In this document: piece after piece, positions 1-12,009 of the stretch
Layout of the letters: the number at the start of each line of letters is the position of its first letter
Numbering within the stretch: the stretch's first letter is position 1
Assembly: GCF_047663525.1 (NCBI RefSeq)
Contig: NC_092590.1
Coordinates: 56,628,001 to 56,692,000 of the forward strand
Direction: 5' to 3'
Length of the DNA stretch: 64,000 nt
From: Anas platyrhynchos
Taxonomy: Eukaryota > Chordata > Aves > Anseriformes > Anatidae
Notes under the pieces: generated by a model
The model's input: the letters and a program-made list of their open reading frames with translations, nothing else
What the model was told of the DNA's origin: nothing
Databases searched by the model: none
Made by a program: the position numbers and the translations under genes

Positions 1-1086
1 AAAAAAAAAAAAAGAAAAAAAAAGACAAAAAAAAAGCCAGTAGATACAGATCACAAAAATCAATGGCACAGATGTGAAAATAAATACAATTCTCAAACAA
101 TCAGTAGTTTTGGTCAACTTGGTAACAAATACATCAATCTATCATTAAGGAAAAGTGGAAACAGAAATCAAGTAGTTCAAAAATATATAAATTAAAACTG
201 ACCCATTGTTAGAACAAGAAAAATTGAAGAAAAAAAAAAAAGGAAAAAACAGATGTCAGAATAACAAAAATGCCAATCATGAAAGGGGACAGAGAAACTG
301 TCAAATTGGCAAAAATGAACACCTACAGAAACAGCACCTGTTGTGAAAGAGAAGCAGAGTCGGTCTCCTGCATTTATTGATGCCATCAGGCACTAAGGAA
401 TGCATGGTAACAATCAGCTTAAAAGAGCGTGAGAGAATGTTCTCTAGCAGGAGTGTGTGTCAAAGCAGACATACAAATACTATGGAAGCCTATATTTGTA
501 TCTGATTAGTGTACAAAAAGCTGCAGTGGAATTTGGAAACGATGCAGGACCAAAAGTTAGGTGACAATTAAGGCTGGCTAAACAATTAGCAAAGAAGCAG
601 CAGAACAAAAGCACCATACTCTCAATGATGGTAATTACAGTAAACTAAAAACACCCTCCGAGACTCTGGTAGCTATGTTATTAGACAAATGAAAAAAAAT
701 GCAAAAGAAAAACTGCCATCTTTGAAGGTGGTACCAGATGAAAACACGTTATCTGGTGAGCAAAATGGATACTTGCACTGTCTCCTTCTGCTGGGCTTTT
801 GGAATTCGTGGATGACAAATATTACAGCCTGAAATCAGTTATGCAATCAGTGAAGATATCTTTCAAGAAACCATTTCATGTTTTGGGTACCAAGGACTGT
901 TGCCATGATTTTATATCTCTCTCTCATGTGTTAAAAAGCATGAGTTCATTCATACTACATATTTTTGTGTCTCAGTCCAAAAAACAAAAACAAAACTATT
1001 CTATCTTCCTCTGAAACACAGGTAGTCCGAATACCTCAAATCTGTCGGACCTTTAAGTCCAAAATGGTTTGCATTTGTTACTATAC
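1..1086 (-). other. PGM2: PGM2 intron 8 (partial)
   Basis: AT-rich sequence between the exon 8 donor and the window edge. It starts with an A-rich run of about 35 bases. I checked the minus strand for the next PGM2 segment (SGEWRVFSGNE-like) and did not see it, so the next exon probably lies outside. Confidence 0.7.
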
Positions 1087-1184
1087 CTTTCCTGTTTCTC
1101 AGCCACTGCAAGTCGATCAGCATCTGGATCATTTGCTAGAACAATTTTTGCCCCATCTTTTTCAGCCAAAGCAAAAGATAATGT
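1087..1184 (-). CDS. PGM2: PGM2 exon 8 (metal-binding loop)
   Basis: A 98-base exon, acceptor TTTCCAG|ACA and donor GAAAG|GTATAG. It encodes TLSFALAEKDGAKIVLAN followed by DPDADRLAVAEKQE. The aspartates of DPDADR bind the catalytic magnesium. It ends with two bases of a split codon, so more exons must follow to the left of the window. None was recognised between 1 and 1086. Confidence 0.95.
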
Positions 1185-4100
1185 CTGGAAACAGTGATAA
1201 GCAACATCAGAGAAGCATTAATACTCCCAAATAATATTTTTGCTTTCTTTACAGACTTTAAATAAACTTTGCTGGTTTATTTAATCTCAAACACCCAAAG
1301 TCATGATGTGTGTCTACAAACAAACAAAACAAAAACCACTATCCCAACCACTTCATTTACATTTAACCAACTCACAGGCTATAAGCCTGGAAACAGTTGA
1401 GCATGAGCAGGATATTTAATTTCACCAACATCATTCCACTTTTGTAGCCTGATTCAAAAGCTAGATATATTCAATAGGGTCTTTAATAATAAAATGATCA
1501 TACTTGTATCAGAAATTCCAGCCTCCTAATGATCAGGATTGCCACTGAGGTTTGGGAACAATTTAGTCTTTGTATTTCAGATGTAAACTAGAAACTTTCC
1601 CAAATTGACGGTGAAGATCTTTACTTTCTATTTATTAATTTTTAAAAAGAACTGTATTACTTTGCTTTGCATGCAGATGATGCACATTCTGATAGAGAGA
1701 ACAAAATACAGTTTAAAGTTATAGCTAATTATTACCTGACTGGTTCAAAGAGTTATGAATTTTAATGAAATGATACAAACAAAATCCTCAATAAATGTTA
1801 AGATCTAAAAACAGAAGTAAAATAATCTTTTAACCAATATTTATAGCCATGACTGTTGGCAGAAAGGAAACAGCCAAGTTGCTTGACACATTTTGTAACT
1901 ATAAAGATATATATATATTTATAAATATTGATAAGTAATAAATATATATATTTACCAGAACACCTTTGCCTTCTTCAGGATTTGGATACTTCACTGTAGG
2001 AAATTCTGGATCAGGATCCTTCTGCTCCGGAACAGCAAAAGGAGGTCTAAGGTCAAATGCCTCAAAGGCCAACTGCACAAATTTATGACCTACACCATGC
2101 ACAGAAGTATGAACAAATTTCAAGTTTGTTTCCTTGTTGATATTCCTGAAATAAAACAGATTAAACTTGAATATGGCAGGATATTCTACAGGAAAATTCA
2201 CTATGTTTGGGAACTGATGTGACTCGTTATTCTGTAGCACTGTTAACATGAAAAACTAAAGGAGATTGCTTTTTAGAAGTAATGACTTCAAAATTGGTTT
2301 AGCCACATTTTTTAGCTCTGCGAGTTACTGGAAATATCTAATGTTCTGGTACACGGAAACCACTGGAATAAGACAGTACGCTCTATACACCTCAAAGGAG
2401 GAGAGTGGAAAACAAATACAACTGACTAGTAAGACTCTACATTCCCAACTCTGGCATTTAAGCCATCTCCAAAGAACAGTGAACCTACTGGAGCATGTCT
2501 CATTTGAACTCATTCGTTTTTATAAGTTACATTGCTAAAAATGTGAGACACGTAAAGGCATTCAAACTCCTGGGACATTTACCTCCTATTCGGTAGAAAA
2601 AAAAAAAAAGAACATTATTTCTCATACAGGCCTATCTTTCTAGTAACATTGACTGAGATTTTAGCACCAGTTACTGGTGACTACTGGTAGTTAAAATTTT
2701 GATGCAAGTAGGCAGATTAACAGGCTGTTGCTTATCTAACACACAAATTGATTCTACCTGATAATCTCGAAGAGAAACATCCACTTCATTTCGTTAGGTG
2801 AAGTTTATGCTGAGCAAGTGACAGCAATACACTGGTGCAAGGCTTCCGAGGTTACCAGGAGCACATGCAAGGCTAGAATTATAGAGCGAGATCGTCTGTC
2901 AAAACTGTCTGAAAAGCCTGGTTCACCTTCTCTCTTAACAGCTCATTTTAAGGCCGTGATTCAACAACATTAAATTAGATAGTCAGTGCCAACTCTTAGC
3001 TTGCCTCTAGCTACACAGAATAGTCCCAATCTTCCAGCAGCATTTGGCTGATGCATGGCCACACTAGTCCAGGGAGATAATATAATCAGAAACTAGCTTT
3101 TGCGGGGTTAGATTTCTGCCAGAACAACTTTATTAACTGGCTTGCTATGTTACCACACCGCTGCCAGAACTACTGCAAAAGATCACAGGAATGCACAGAC
3201 AGAACTGGAAAACACAACAGAATTGTGGCTGCCCTGAGTTTGATCGATTTAAATTGCCATGCTGACATACCAGCTGGAAAATCCTGTACCTTAGCAGAGT
3301 TAACACCAGTTACCTGTGAAAGCACTGTTTCTGTATGTCTTTGAAATATTCCTTATTGACAGTGGCATACGGATCATGAAGTAGCACGCTGCTGTCAATT
3401 AGTTTATCATCCCAAGCCTGAGGCCACGGTTCTTGATTCTCCTCAATAGCCTGAGAAATTCCTTTGTCGTGAGGGGAAATGATCTGAGCACCATTTTCCC
3501 AGTAAACCTAAATGATAAATGTGGTAAGAGAGTATTTTGGTCATTAATAATGTAGTATTAATAATGTAGGACAGCTTTGCAAATTTTTGTTGGCCAAGAC
3601 GTATTTGATAGGATATTACAGTAAATTCAACTGAAGTATACCCAGAATATTTTTCTGTTCATATTCTCAGTGTTTCCTTTCAAACACCAGTTTTGTTCTA
3701 CAAAAAAAAAAGCTATTAAATTTTTATCAGAGTATGCTGAAATACATAATGAACCACAAAACAAGGCTCAGCTCATTTACTGAGAAGACTCAAATATCAG
3801 TCTGGCTGCTAGCCTTGGAATTGATGATATTGAATTCCCCATGATATTTCAGATACTTTCCACATGATTCTTAGATATAATCGTTATATATAAAAAGAAT
3901 TATTTGGAAAAAGTAAGTGTCAACAAAATGCATTTATCACAAAAAACGTTAAAGAGAAAGGCATAAAACCCCTGTAGCTGCCTACAGCAGCAGCCTTGCC
4001 ACAATAGCATGCATAAATTCAACTAAGCTTCAAGATGTTCATTACTTTAGTCCTCTGTTGTTGATTTTTAGTCGCCCACACATCCAACAGCAGGTTTTAC

Positions 4101-7100
4101 GTTTTATGTATAAACAGAATTATGTTTTAATTTTTGGCAGTTGTTGGCATAGTTCCTCTTACTGATGGTTTACAAACCGCAGATTTAAAGAAAGATACCT
4201 AACAGCATCTGGGTCATGCATACATGTAGCTCAAATAACAAAAAACATCAGCAAAAATGAAGTTAATTTAAAAAGTAATTGATAAAACATCCAAATGGAT
4301 GTGAAAAAGCCGTCAAAAAGAATCCAGAAAATAGATCATATGGGATTACCTTGTAACCGTTATCTTGTTTTGGATTATGGGAAGCTGTAACCATAATTCC
4401 AGCACAAAGCTTCAGATGAGTTACTGTATATGGCTGTAACAAGAAAAGGTTAATTGAAGTAGAATATGAAAAATATTATAGGAGGTTTTATTCCCATTCT
4501 TATGAGAATACTTCCATACTGCTAAATAAAAACATCAGGATATGATTCCTACAGACTGACTCCCTAAATTAGAAGCCAAGCAGTACTTGATCCACTATGC
4601 CCTGTGTGGTACAACCTTAGTCCTTGTCACTTCTTGTGCATCTTTCCATTAATATATATTTACCACTGCTTCAGATACTTTGTGGCTCACTAAAGGAGTG
4701 TTTTGATAGAGGGAAGCTGAATGCATGTGTTGCCTGCTGCAGAATGACTTGAGATACCTCAGGTCTGTAAGAGTGTAACGTCTGTTGGGGTCATGACAGA
4801 ACTTCATGTACAGCAAAGAGAATGAAAACTGCAGCATTCTCATCCATACCTTCTTTTGAGAGCAGTTCTTTGAGCAACTACTCCATCATGGTGTAGAAGA
4901 GAATTGTTCTGGAGAGAGCTATTCTAAATTAATCCAAAATGGATGGAGTGAATAACAGAACTAAAGCATTATATGTGACCAAAGGTCCAGTTGGAATTCA
5001 CTTCTATTTAATTTCTATTTAATAGCAAATAAAATCAACTGTAGTTCTTGCAACGCTGCTTTGAGCTGCTCCACAAAGAAGAATCTGGCATTGTATCTAC
5101 CAAAATTTAAATCAATACAAGAATGATACATACAAAGTCTTCAACCCTCTAGCTCTGCAGCTTTCACTGGAACAACTGTTATCAGAGGAGAAACTGTTAC
5201 ATGTAGTGTAACAGTAAGTTTTTCTCTTTATTGTTCTAGAGCACTGATCCTAAGCGTAACATACACCTACATGTCTAATTTCCACCTAGGTGGTGTACAT
5301 TCAGACACATTCAGTAACTCCTGGCATAACATTAATGCACTCTTAACAACCTGTATTTTCAGAAAGCTACCATAGATTCAATATCCCAAAAAAGAAAAAA
5401 GAAAATCACGAACTAAACTTCAAAGTTTCAGAAGTTTCAAACTTCTTAGCTTCGGTCAGATTTCAGACTCCCCTAGCATCTAGCTCTGCAGCCTCCTCAC
5501 GAGGGGAGCGGAGGGGCAGGCGCTGAGCTCTGCTCTCTGGGGACAGTGACAGGACCCGAGGGAACAGCATGGAGCTGGGACAAGGAAGGGTCAGGCTTGG
5601 GGTTAGGTTCTGCACCCAGAGGTGGCCGGGCACTGGGACAGGCTCCCAGGGCAGTGGTCACGGCACTGAGCCTGTTGGAGTTCAAGAAGCATTTGGATAA
5701 TGTTCTCAAATATCTAGTCTGATTTTTGGGTGGTCCTGTATGGGGCCAGGAGTTGGACTCAATGATCCTTGAGAGTCCCTTCCAACTTGGGATATTCTAT
5801 TATTCTATTAAACTAGAAACTATGAGATGTTTTCTACAAAAAATATTTCTGAAAGCGTGAACGAATACAAACATGGCCCACTGTCATAGGTATTCTACTA
5901 AGTTTCTTCAGTCTACGGCTGTGGATGTTGCAAACCAAATCTAGCTAAACAAGCATAAAACAAACTGTAGTTAGAGTTTAAGAAGTCAAAAGCGGTTTGT
6001 CTAGTTTTCCTTAATGTGTTAATTTTTTATATCTCACAGAATTTGTATGTATATAAATATGTTATAGAAAAACCTACCACAAAAGGAGTTGGTGTTATAT
6101 CAGAGAACAGATAAACTGGAACTCCCTGGCTGATGAAGGTATTAGCAGCAAGTCTTGCAAACCTATTAACAAGAACAAAAAATGTGAAAATTTATTCCTT
6201 TTCTCACCAATTAATTTCCTAGAATTCACATTTTTTTCTCCCTCTACTCCAATTAAGAAATAAAATAAATCCAAATATTATACACAATTCAAATGTTTTC
6301 ACTCCCTATACCCAATGGACAAAACACAACTATAAGAACTGCTTTGGTATTAAGTAAACAAAAAAATATTCTAAAACCTTGAATTAATTCATTCCAGAGA
6401 AAGAGAAAATATTGTCTAAATGGTTATAAGGCCATAACAAATCGTGTAAGACATCTGCAAAATACTTAATACCTAAAAAGTACCTTTTGCTACTACCTCC
6501 ACTTGAAAGATGGGCACGAGCATCAAAACCAATCACAACTCCTCTCTTTTTCAGGTCACTGAAATTCTTTTCAAGGTATCTGCAAAATCCCTGAAGACAA
6601 CAACAAATCCACTTCATTAGTATAATCGTAATATTTAATATATCATTGTATTAAGATGATCACTAAGATGCTGACGTCTTAGAGAGGTAAGCATACACCA
6701 TCTCACTGAACTGCACTGCCATTCAATTCATCTAGGACCAACAAACACCGGCACCAAACCCCTTCAAATCAATATAATGCCATTTGCCAGCATTTAAGCA
6801 CTTTTCCAGAAATGAGAACCAACTGCAGAACAAAACACTTAACACGATTAGTCTGAACTGCAGATTTTGAGAAATGATTTAGTTCACTTCCTCATCTGAG
6901 ACCTGAAAGAACTGGCCAACATTTCACTTTCTGAATTGTATCTCATCCTTGATAACGACACCTGTTTAGGGCACCAGCAGTCCATGCAGCAGCAATTTCA
7001 AGGACTAATCTGCTTTAGTACCTACATGCATGCATACATACGCACTGCACTTACGTAAATTTACATGCAACATGCACGGTGTTTAGCTGAATGCTGGCTA

Positions 7101-10100
7101 CCTTCTTTTTTATTGTTTTGTTTTGTAGTTGTTATGCCAGGATTAATTCATCCTTAGCTTAACTAGCTGTGTATGAATTTATTTGCAAATCAAATATGGA
7201 AGATAACTTATTTTATCAGCTTAAGAGCTTCACTCTGCATATTTTTGGCGATCAGCACTAAAAAATGATTTAAATGACTTCTGAAAATTGAGAGAACAGT
7301 AAAAAAACAAACAAAAAACTTGTACTTCCACAGAATGACCATTTGCTTGTTGTGAGGCCCTTCCATTCCTACATCCACCCAGCTAAACGAGATAATATGA
7401 TGAACACAATACCTGTGTTGTCTGGATAATAGTCAAGTCATTCATGTGAGAAATTCCTGCTCCCATGGCAGCCCTGAGCCCTGCTGTGCCAAATTCCATC
7501 CGCAAGCCAAAGCATTTCTGTAGTTCTTCGACATTTCCTTCAGCAACCAGTTGCTTCACTATTGCAGAAGTTTTTGGATTCTGTAGGTAAAAAACAAACA
7601 AACAAAAAACATTTTTAAAATATCTGAATTTCGTGGGATTTGTTTTCAAACACCTTTAAGCTTCTTAACAGAACCGACATTCTTCCCCATGTTCTCTATT
7701 GGATTACTTCAGTATTACAACAGCACACCATCTCTGGAACCCTGGAACTTTTGCAGCATATTCTGGATTTAAAGTCAGTACAATTTCAACTACTCCGTAC
7801 TTAGCTTTATCTCCTTAAGTAAACATGCTGCTTTGGCAGCAGCATATATATCAATTAGGAAAGTGAAAAGATTTCCAAGATGTCAAATGTAAGTTTTTCT
7901 TGTTTTAAAACAAACCCCAGCCTTTGCAGTTCAGAGAATTTTTGTCATCAGAACACAATTACTCTAAAACTAGCAGAGAATAAGATAGGTTCATGACTAA
8001 AAAATATGACTAAGCAATATTACTTCCACAGTGCTGTGAGTTAAAAACAACCAACCAAAACAACAAAAACCACATATAGTTGTCTGAGGGTTGGTTAACA
8101 ATAAAGAGCAGTAACAAAACTAAACAGACTGGTCAGAAGATAAAGGTAACAATTGACACAAAATATGTGTGTGTTTGAAAACATATGAATGGTAACACTC
8201 AAGATGAAAGCTTGACTACTAAGGCGGAATTCTTAAATACAATGACTGTACAGAGCAGTGATGTGCAGTCTCATCAGGCTTGTTATAAACAGTGAAAAGT
8301 TTCTTTTCTAAGTTTTCCTCCTTTTCTTGGTGCATTACTTGCATGATACAACTATTACCAGCTCTTTGTTTCTGGAATTAGTGAAGTTCTGTATTCCACA
8401 ACACCTCAGTAACATGGGCTGTGTCAAGTTTAACATTAGTTTGACTCCCTGAAAGCTGATGAGCCGAGAGGACAGATGGCACACTCCAGCCACTAGGCAA
8501 CAGCGTTATGCAAAGAGGCAGCATGCTCCACAGGTTAGTCACGGCACCATTACACACACTTCACACTGGAGTACAAAGATTATTATTTCCAAATGATCAC
8601 AAGCTTTGACTTCTGGTCAACCAAATGACCTCATGAAAGTCAGACTTTACTATTTCCTGGATAACCCAGGCATGCTTAGAGCAAACGAAGCCATAGATTT
8701 TCTTCCCTGCATCTCCAGAAAGTGCTGAAGAACACACACAACAGCACTCATCTGGGTAAACTTTTATGAAAGTGCCTAAGCCTTCTGTGCATCAAACTGA
8801 GACCACAGTTTGTAACACCTAATAACCAAACCATACTTTTCTTAGACATTGTATTACGCTTACAAATTGTGGATGCCTCCTGCCCTAATCACTGATCTAC
8901 ATATCTGCTGCTGAAAGGCAAATGTGGTAGTTTAAATAAATACTCAAAAAGCTAACAAGGCTTTGCGTGAATAAGCAAACTGTATAATGCAGAATAAGCT
9001 GGACTCATTACGGAAAAAAGTTGTTCTTCCCAGGTGCAATAAGCAAGTATGTACCCCTGAATTACTGAATTCCAGCTTAAGAATTAGCAATTTACCAATG
9101 CAGGAATGCTGCAACTGAACCATCCTTGCAGAAGGCTCAACTCAATTCTGGTAATTAGACAGAAAAAGCTTGGTTGTGTGCCTTCAGTTCTCTGTTATTC
9201 CCCCCCGCCCCATTAGAAGCATTATAAAAACAAAAACATAATGGTAAAATTTCAGCCCAAGTCTGTTTAATACAAACACAGGACTTTTTGGACACAAGAT
9301 TTTTCCAGAATTACTGTTATAATTGTTTATGGCTATATTCTCCTAAGAATCTGCTTTTTTTTTTTTTTTCTCTTTTTGAATGTACGTACTATTGTCCCCA
9401 TTTTGTTTCAAGCCTTGCAGAACTCTAGGAGTATTATGATGTCAGTGTATATATTTTTGGGGAAAAAGCAACCAAAATAAACCAACTTTTTTAAAAGCAG
9501 AAGAATCTCTATAAAAGGACCCAATTGTATCTGAAGGATGAAGTGAGGTGCTGCTTTTTTCATTCTTCTTTGGTTCTCTCTTTTTTCTATTCTCAAACAA
9601 GCTGGATAAGATTTTGAGAATACTGATGTCTCTGACTACAGCGGCAGGTGTTATAATACAGAATTAATATCCATTACTGCAATTTACTTAAACATCACCT
9701 TGTTACATATGAGTTATTTATACTAAATGAAGGCCCTAGAGATGGTTCCTCAGTGTAAAAAGTCCTCTCAAGGTTTTAAAGTAGAGGGACAGCTTCTGAC
9801 TAAACAAGTTTTGTTTTTATTAAAAAGAGAAGCTACCTTCTATCCATAATTTTATGTTTGATAAAAGAATGAATTACAAATATGATACTTATGTAATGAA
9901 TACAGTGATGAAAAGAGCCTGGTAATATGCACAGTAATTGTTACCTCCAGTGAAGTCAGCAGGACCATTTCCATACGTAAGGGTTTGCTCTTGCAAACTA
10001 TTATTTTGCAAGAAACACGCAGCTTATCATCATTAAAAATTAACTTCTCCCTTCAAATTCAAGAGCAGTCCTTCCCATGGAGTTTTTTTTTTTTTTTTAT

Positions 10101-11590
10101 ATCAGAGTAAATGGACAAGGGTTATATCAGATTAGGCTGTTGCTCAATGCAACCACTGTAGGAGCTCCCTGAGAAATGAATGACAATACCTTGATACTTT
10201 CAGCAATCTGCAACGAGGTATTGCATACTGGTCAAATATTACTGCACTCAAAGACGCAACTGTTAACAAAGAGCTAACCTTCAAAGAGGTAACGATAGTT
10301 CAAGGGATGCTGAATTTCACAAGAGTTTCACAAAATAATTGGAATAACCAATTAAAATGAATTGATTAAGCAGAAAACTGGAATATAATTAACATTAGTC
10401 AAGGAAGTTATTTTACTGAAATAAAGCACCCTTTAAAACCAAACTGTTTTCTCTAAGATCAATTAAGCTGAAAAAAAATTGACACAGAACCTGATCTAAT
10501 ACCCTAACAACTCTGAACAAGGGGTTAGTATGGCACTGCAGCATCATTAACAGGAATAGAGCTGTCAATCTTTAATAAAGTATCACAACAAATTGGAAGT
10601 ACTTCCAATGATGGCCTTTAGAACCTGGAACTAATTTTATATATATGTGTGTGTGTGTGTACTTTATGTTTTCATTGATGGTCTTGAATAAGCAGAAGAA
10701 TAACCAAACAAACAAATATGTAGGTCACACAAAACCTATACAGTATTGTACATTGATTTAAAAAAAGGTCAGCCATTGACAGCAATGTAAGTGAGACAAA
10801 TAGCCAACATGTTCCACAATGAAAACTAATTTCATGTACAGAGAGAAAAAATGCAAACCACATACAGCAAATGCAGACCTGAATCTTAGTGGGAAACGCA
10901 GCAACAAGAGCTATGTAAGTGCTCCCAAAACACCCCCATGGCAAAAAGTTCCTTTAGACGTGTAGAACATAGAAATAAACAGAGGGTTTTACTTCTGCGT
11001 GCAGTACTACCCAGATCCAAACTGCGGACAGAGAGATGTTTTAAGGATTTTAAGCACCTTCCCGGGAACAGACGTACTGCGTACTCAGGCGATGGCAGAA
11101 AAAGGGAGAAAGAGGCGAGGCACCAGGCCGCCGCGGAGGTTCAGTTTCTGCGGGCAGGGTCGCCAGGCGCTGGCTGGCCCTACCACGATGCTGTCCCCTG
11201 CGTTTCCCGGTCCTTTTCGAGGCCAGCCTTTCTGGAAAGCGCGTTTGAGCAAAGGGCAGCATGGAGGCACCCGGAGGCTTTCATACTCCGAGACAGGCAA
11301 CGCGGCGAGGCATCCTCCCTCCGAGGCTGCTCTGCCAGGGAGCCGGGTCCCCGCAGCAGGACGGACAGACAGACAGACAGACAGACACACACACACACAG
11401 ACAGACAGACAGACAGCACCCCCGTTGCCAGATCCCCCCGAGAGCCCAGCGCCTCCCTCCCCAAGCCCCCAAGGGACCGAGTCGCCCCCTCTCCGCCCGG
11501 GGCCGGCCCGGCAGGGCGCCGGGCTCCCCTCACCTTGTCCCACTGCAGCCACTGCTCGGCCGCCCGCTTGAGCGCCGCGTCCCCGGCCAT
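1087..11590 (-). CDS. PGM2: PGM2 gene, 5' part (eight coding exons, span includes introns)
   Basis: Phosphoglucomutase 2 is a cytosolic alpha-D-phosphohexomutase-family enzyme that mainly interconverts ribose/deoxyribose 1-phosphate and 5-phosphate, with weaker glucose-phosphate activity. Eight exons on the minus strand (11534-11590, 7413-7580, 6484-6590, 6078-6162, 4350-4433, 3314-3507, 1956-2145, 1087-1184) have consensus splice sites. Their phases match at every junction, giving 983 coding bases or about 328 residues. This is roughly the N-terminal half of a family member of about 610 residues. The phosphoserine loop (TASHNP) and metal-binding loop (DPDADR) are both intact. The C-terminal half, with the sugar- and phosphate-binding loops, must lie left of base 1. 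I recognised the gene from its close match to vertebrate PGM2. PGM2L1 is the main alternative, but the position next to RELL1 favours PGM2. Confidence 0.96.
1956..2145 (-). CDS. PGM2: PGM2 exon 7
   Basis: A 190-base exon, acceptor TTTCAG|G and donor GTTCTG|GTAAAT. It completes the split Arg codon, then encodes FVHTSVHGVGHKFVQ and EQKDPDPEFPTVKYPNPEEG, ending in phase 0. HTSVHGVG and DPDPEFPTV...NPEE are hallmark family segments at the start of domain II. The intron just after the donor is a (TA)-rich low-complexity tract. Confidence 0.97.
3314..3507 (-). CDS. PGM2: PGM2 exon 6
   Basis: A 194-base exon, acceptor CATTTAG|GTT and donor TTTCACAG|GTAACT, ending with two bases of a split Arg codon. 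It encodes VYWENGAQIISPHDKGISQ and EPWPQAWDDKLIDSS, close to mammalian PGM2. The QIISPHD stretch is typical of PGM2 and its paralogue. Confidence 0.97.
4350..4433 (-). CDS. PGM2: PGM2 exon 5 (catalytic phosphoserine loop)
   Basis: An 84-base, 28-codon exon, acceptor GTTACAG|CCA and donor TACAAG|GTAATC. It encodes AGIMVTASHNPKQDNGYK. The Ser of TASHNP is the residue that carries the phosphate during the mutase reaction throughout the family. The motif is intact, so the allele looks functional here. Confidence 0.97.
5490..5812 (+). repeat. CR1 retroposon fragment, 3' end
   Basis: A GC-rich island inside PGM2 intron 4 with the classic CR1 tail: GGACAGTGACAGGACCCGAG, GGCACTGGGACAGGCTCCC, GGAGTTGGACTCAATGATCC, TTCCAACTTGGGATATTC, ending in the short ATTCTATTATTCTATTA terminal repeat. 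It is 5'-truncated, as most CR1 copies are, and inserted antisense to PGM2. The small open frame on its minus strand is not a gene. Confidence 0.9.
6078..6162 (-). CDS. PGM2: PGM2 exon 4
   Basis: An 85-base exon, acceptor TTAATAG|G and donor TTTGTG|GTAGGT. Its first base completes the split Arg codon, and 28 codons follow, including FISQGVPVYLFSDITPTPFV. The TPTP motif is conserved in the phosphomutase family just before the catalytic loop. Confidence 0.95.
6484..6590 (-). CDS. PGM2: PGM2 exon 3
   Basis: A 107-base exon, acceptor CTTCAG|GGA and donor AAAAG|GTACTT, starting in phase 0 and ending with two bases of a split Arg codon. It encodes GFCRYLEKNF and VVIGFDARAHLSSGGSSK, the typical PGM2 segment leading to the active-site serine. 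Confidence 0.96.
7413..7580 (-). CDS. PGM2: PGM2 exon 2
   Basis: Exon of 56 whole codons, acceptor CCTACAG|AAT and donor ACACAG|GTATTG. It encodes the start of domain I, with the conserved stretch RMEFGTAGLRAAMGAG followed by MNDLTIIQTTQ. In this family the FGTAGLR motif helps bind the phosphosugar. About 4 kb of intron 1 separates it from exon 1. Confidence 0.97.
7581..11533 (-). other. PGM2: PGM2 intron 1
   Basis: A 4 kb first intron with no second gene visible. It holds short poly-T/A runs (about 9356-9370 and 10083-10099), a (TG)n tract at 10,639-10,660, and near its 5' end a tetranucleotide/CA microsatellite. Confidence 0.85.
11361..11416. repeat. Compound microsatellite (GACA)n(CA)n(GACA)n
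   Basis: Repeated GACA units flank a short CA run. The tract lies in PGM2 intron 1, about 120 bases past the exon 1 donor and inside the CpG island. It is likely to vary in length between individuals. Confidence 0.95.
11534..11590 (-). CDS. PGM2: PGM2 exon 1 (start codon)
   Basis: This exon encodes the first 19 residues, MAGDAALKRAAEQWLQWDK. The start codon has an excellent Kozak context (GGCACCATGGCC), and the exon ends CAAG|GTGAGG in phase 0. The frame stays open upstream, but this is the first methionine with both a good context and the family-like acidic/Trp pattern (EQWLQWDK) that precedes the mutase domain. The N-terminus is a few residues shorter than in mammals. The exon lies inside a CpG island. 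Confidence 0.93.
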
Positions 11591-12009
11591 GGTGCCGCCC
11601 GGCCGCCTCAGCCTCAGCCTCAGCCTCAGCCCCAGCCCCGGCAGCCTCGGCCGCCCCGCTCCTTCCCTCTTCCGCAGCGGGGCCGGGCCGTGCCGAGCCG
11701 CCCCACCTCCGCCCCGCCCGAGGCCGGGGTCAGGGCCGCCATGTCGCGGTTCCCTCAGCCCGGCCGCGGGGCGTTCAGGGCGGCGGGGGAGGGCTGAGGG
11801 TTTTAGCGGCGCTTTCGTGCGTTGGGTGCAGAAATCGGCGGGGTCCTGCGCTTGTCTGCGAGGGCAGAGCTCCCAGCTAGAGAGCAGCCAGCCTTCCCTC
11901 GGGGAAATGCGAGCCGAGAGCTGCCTGCGCCTGCAGGCAAGGAGGGGAGCAGCCCGGGGGCTCTGCTGCCACTGCTCCCCCCCGGTGCTCGCTCCCGCAC
12001 GCTCCAGAA

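Noticed and set aside
1..35. A-rich run at the window start as a possible retroposon tail
   Set aside because: The body would lie outside the window. Within PGM2 intron 8 it is just as likely to be simple low-complexity sequence.
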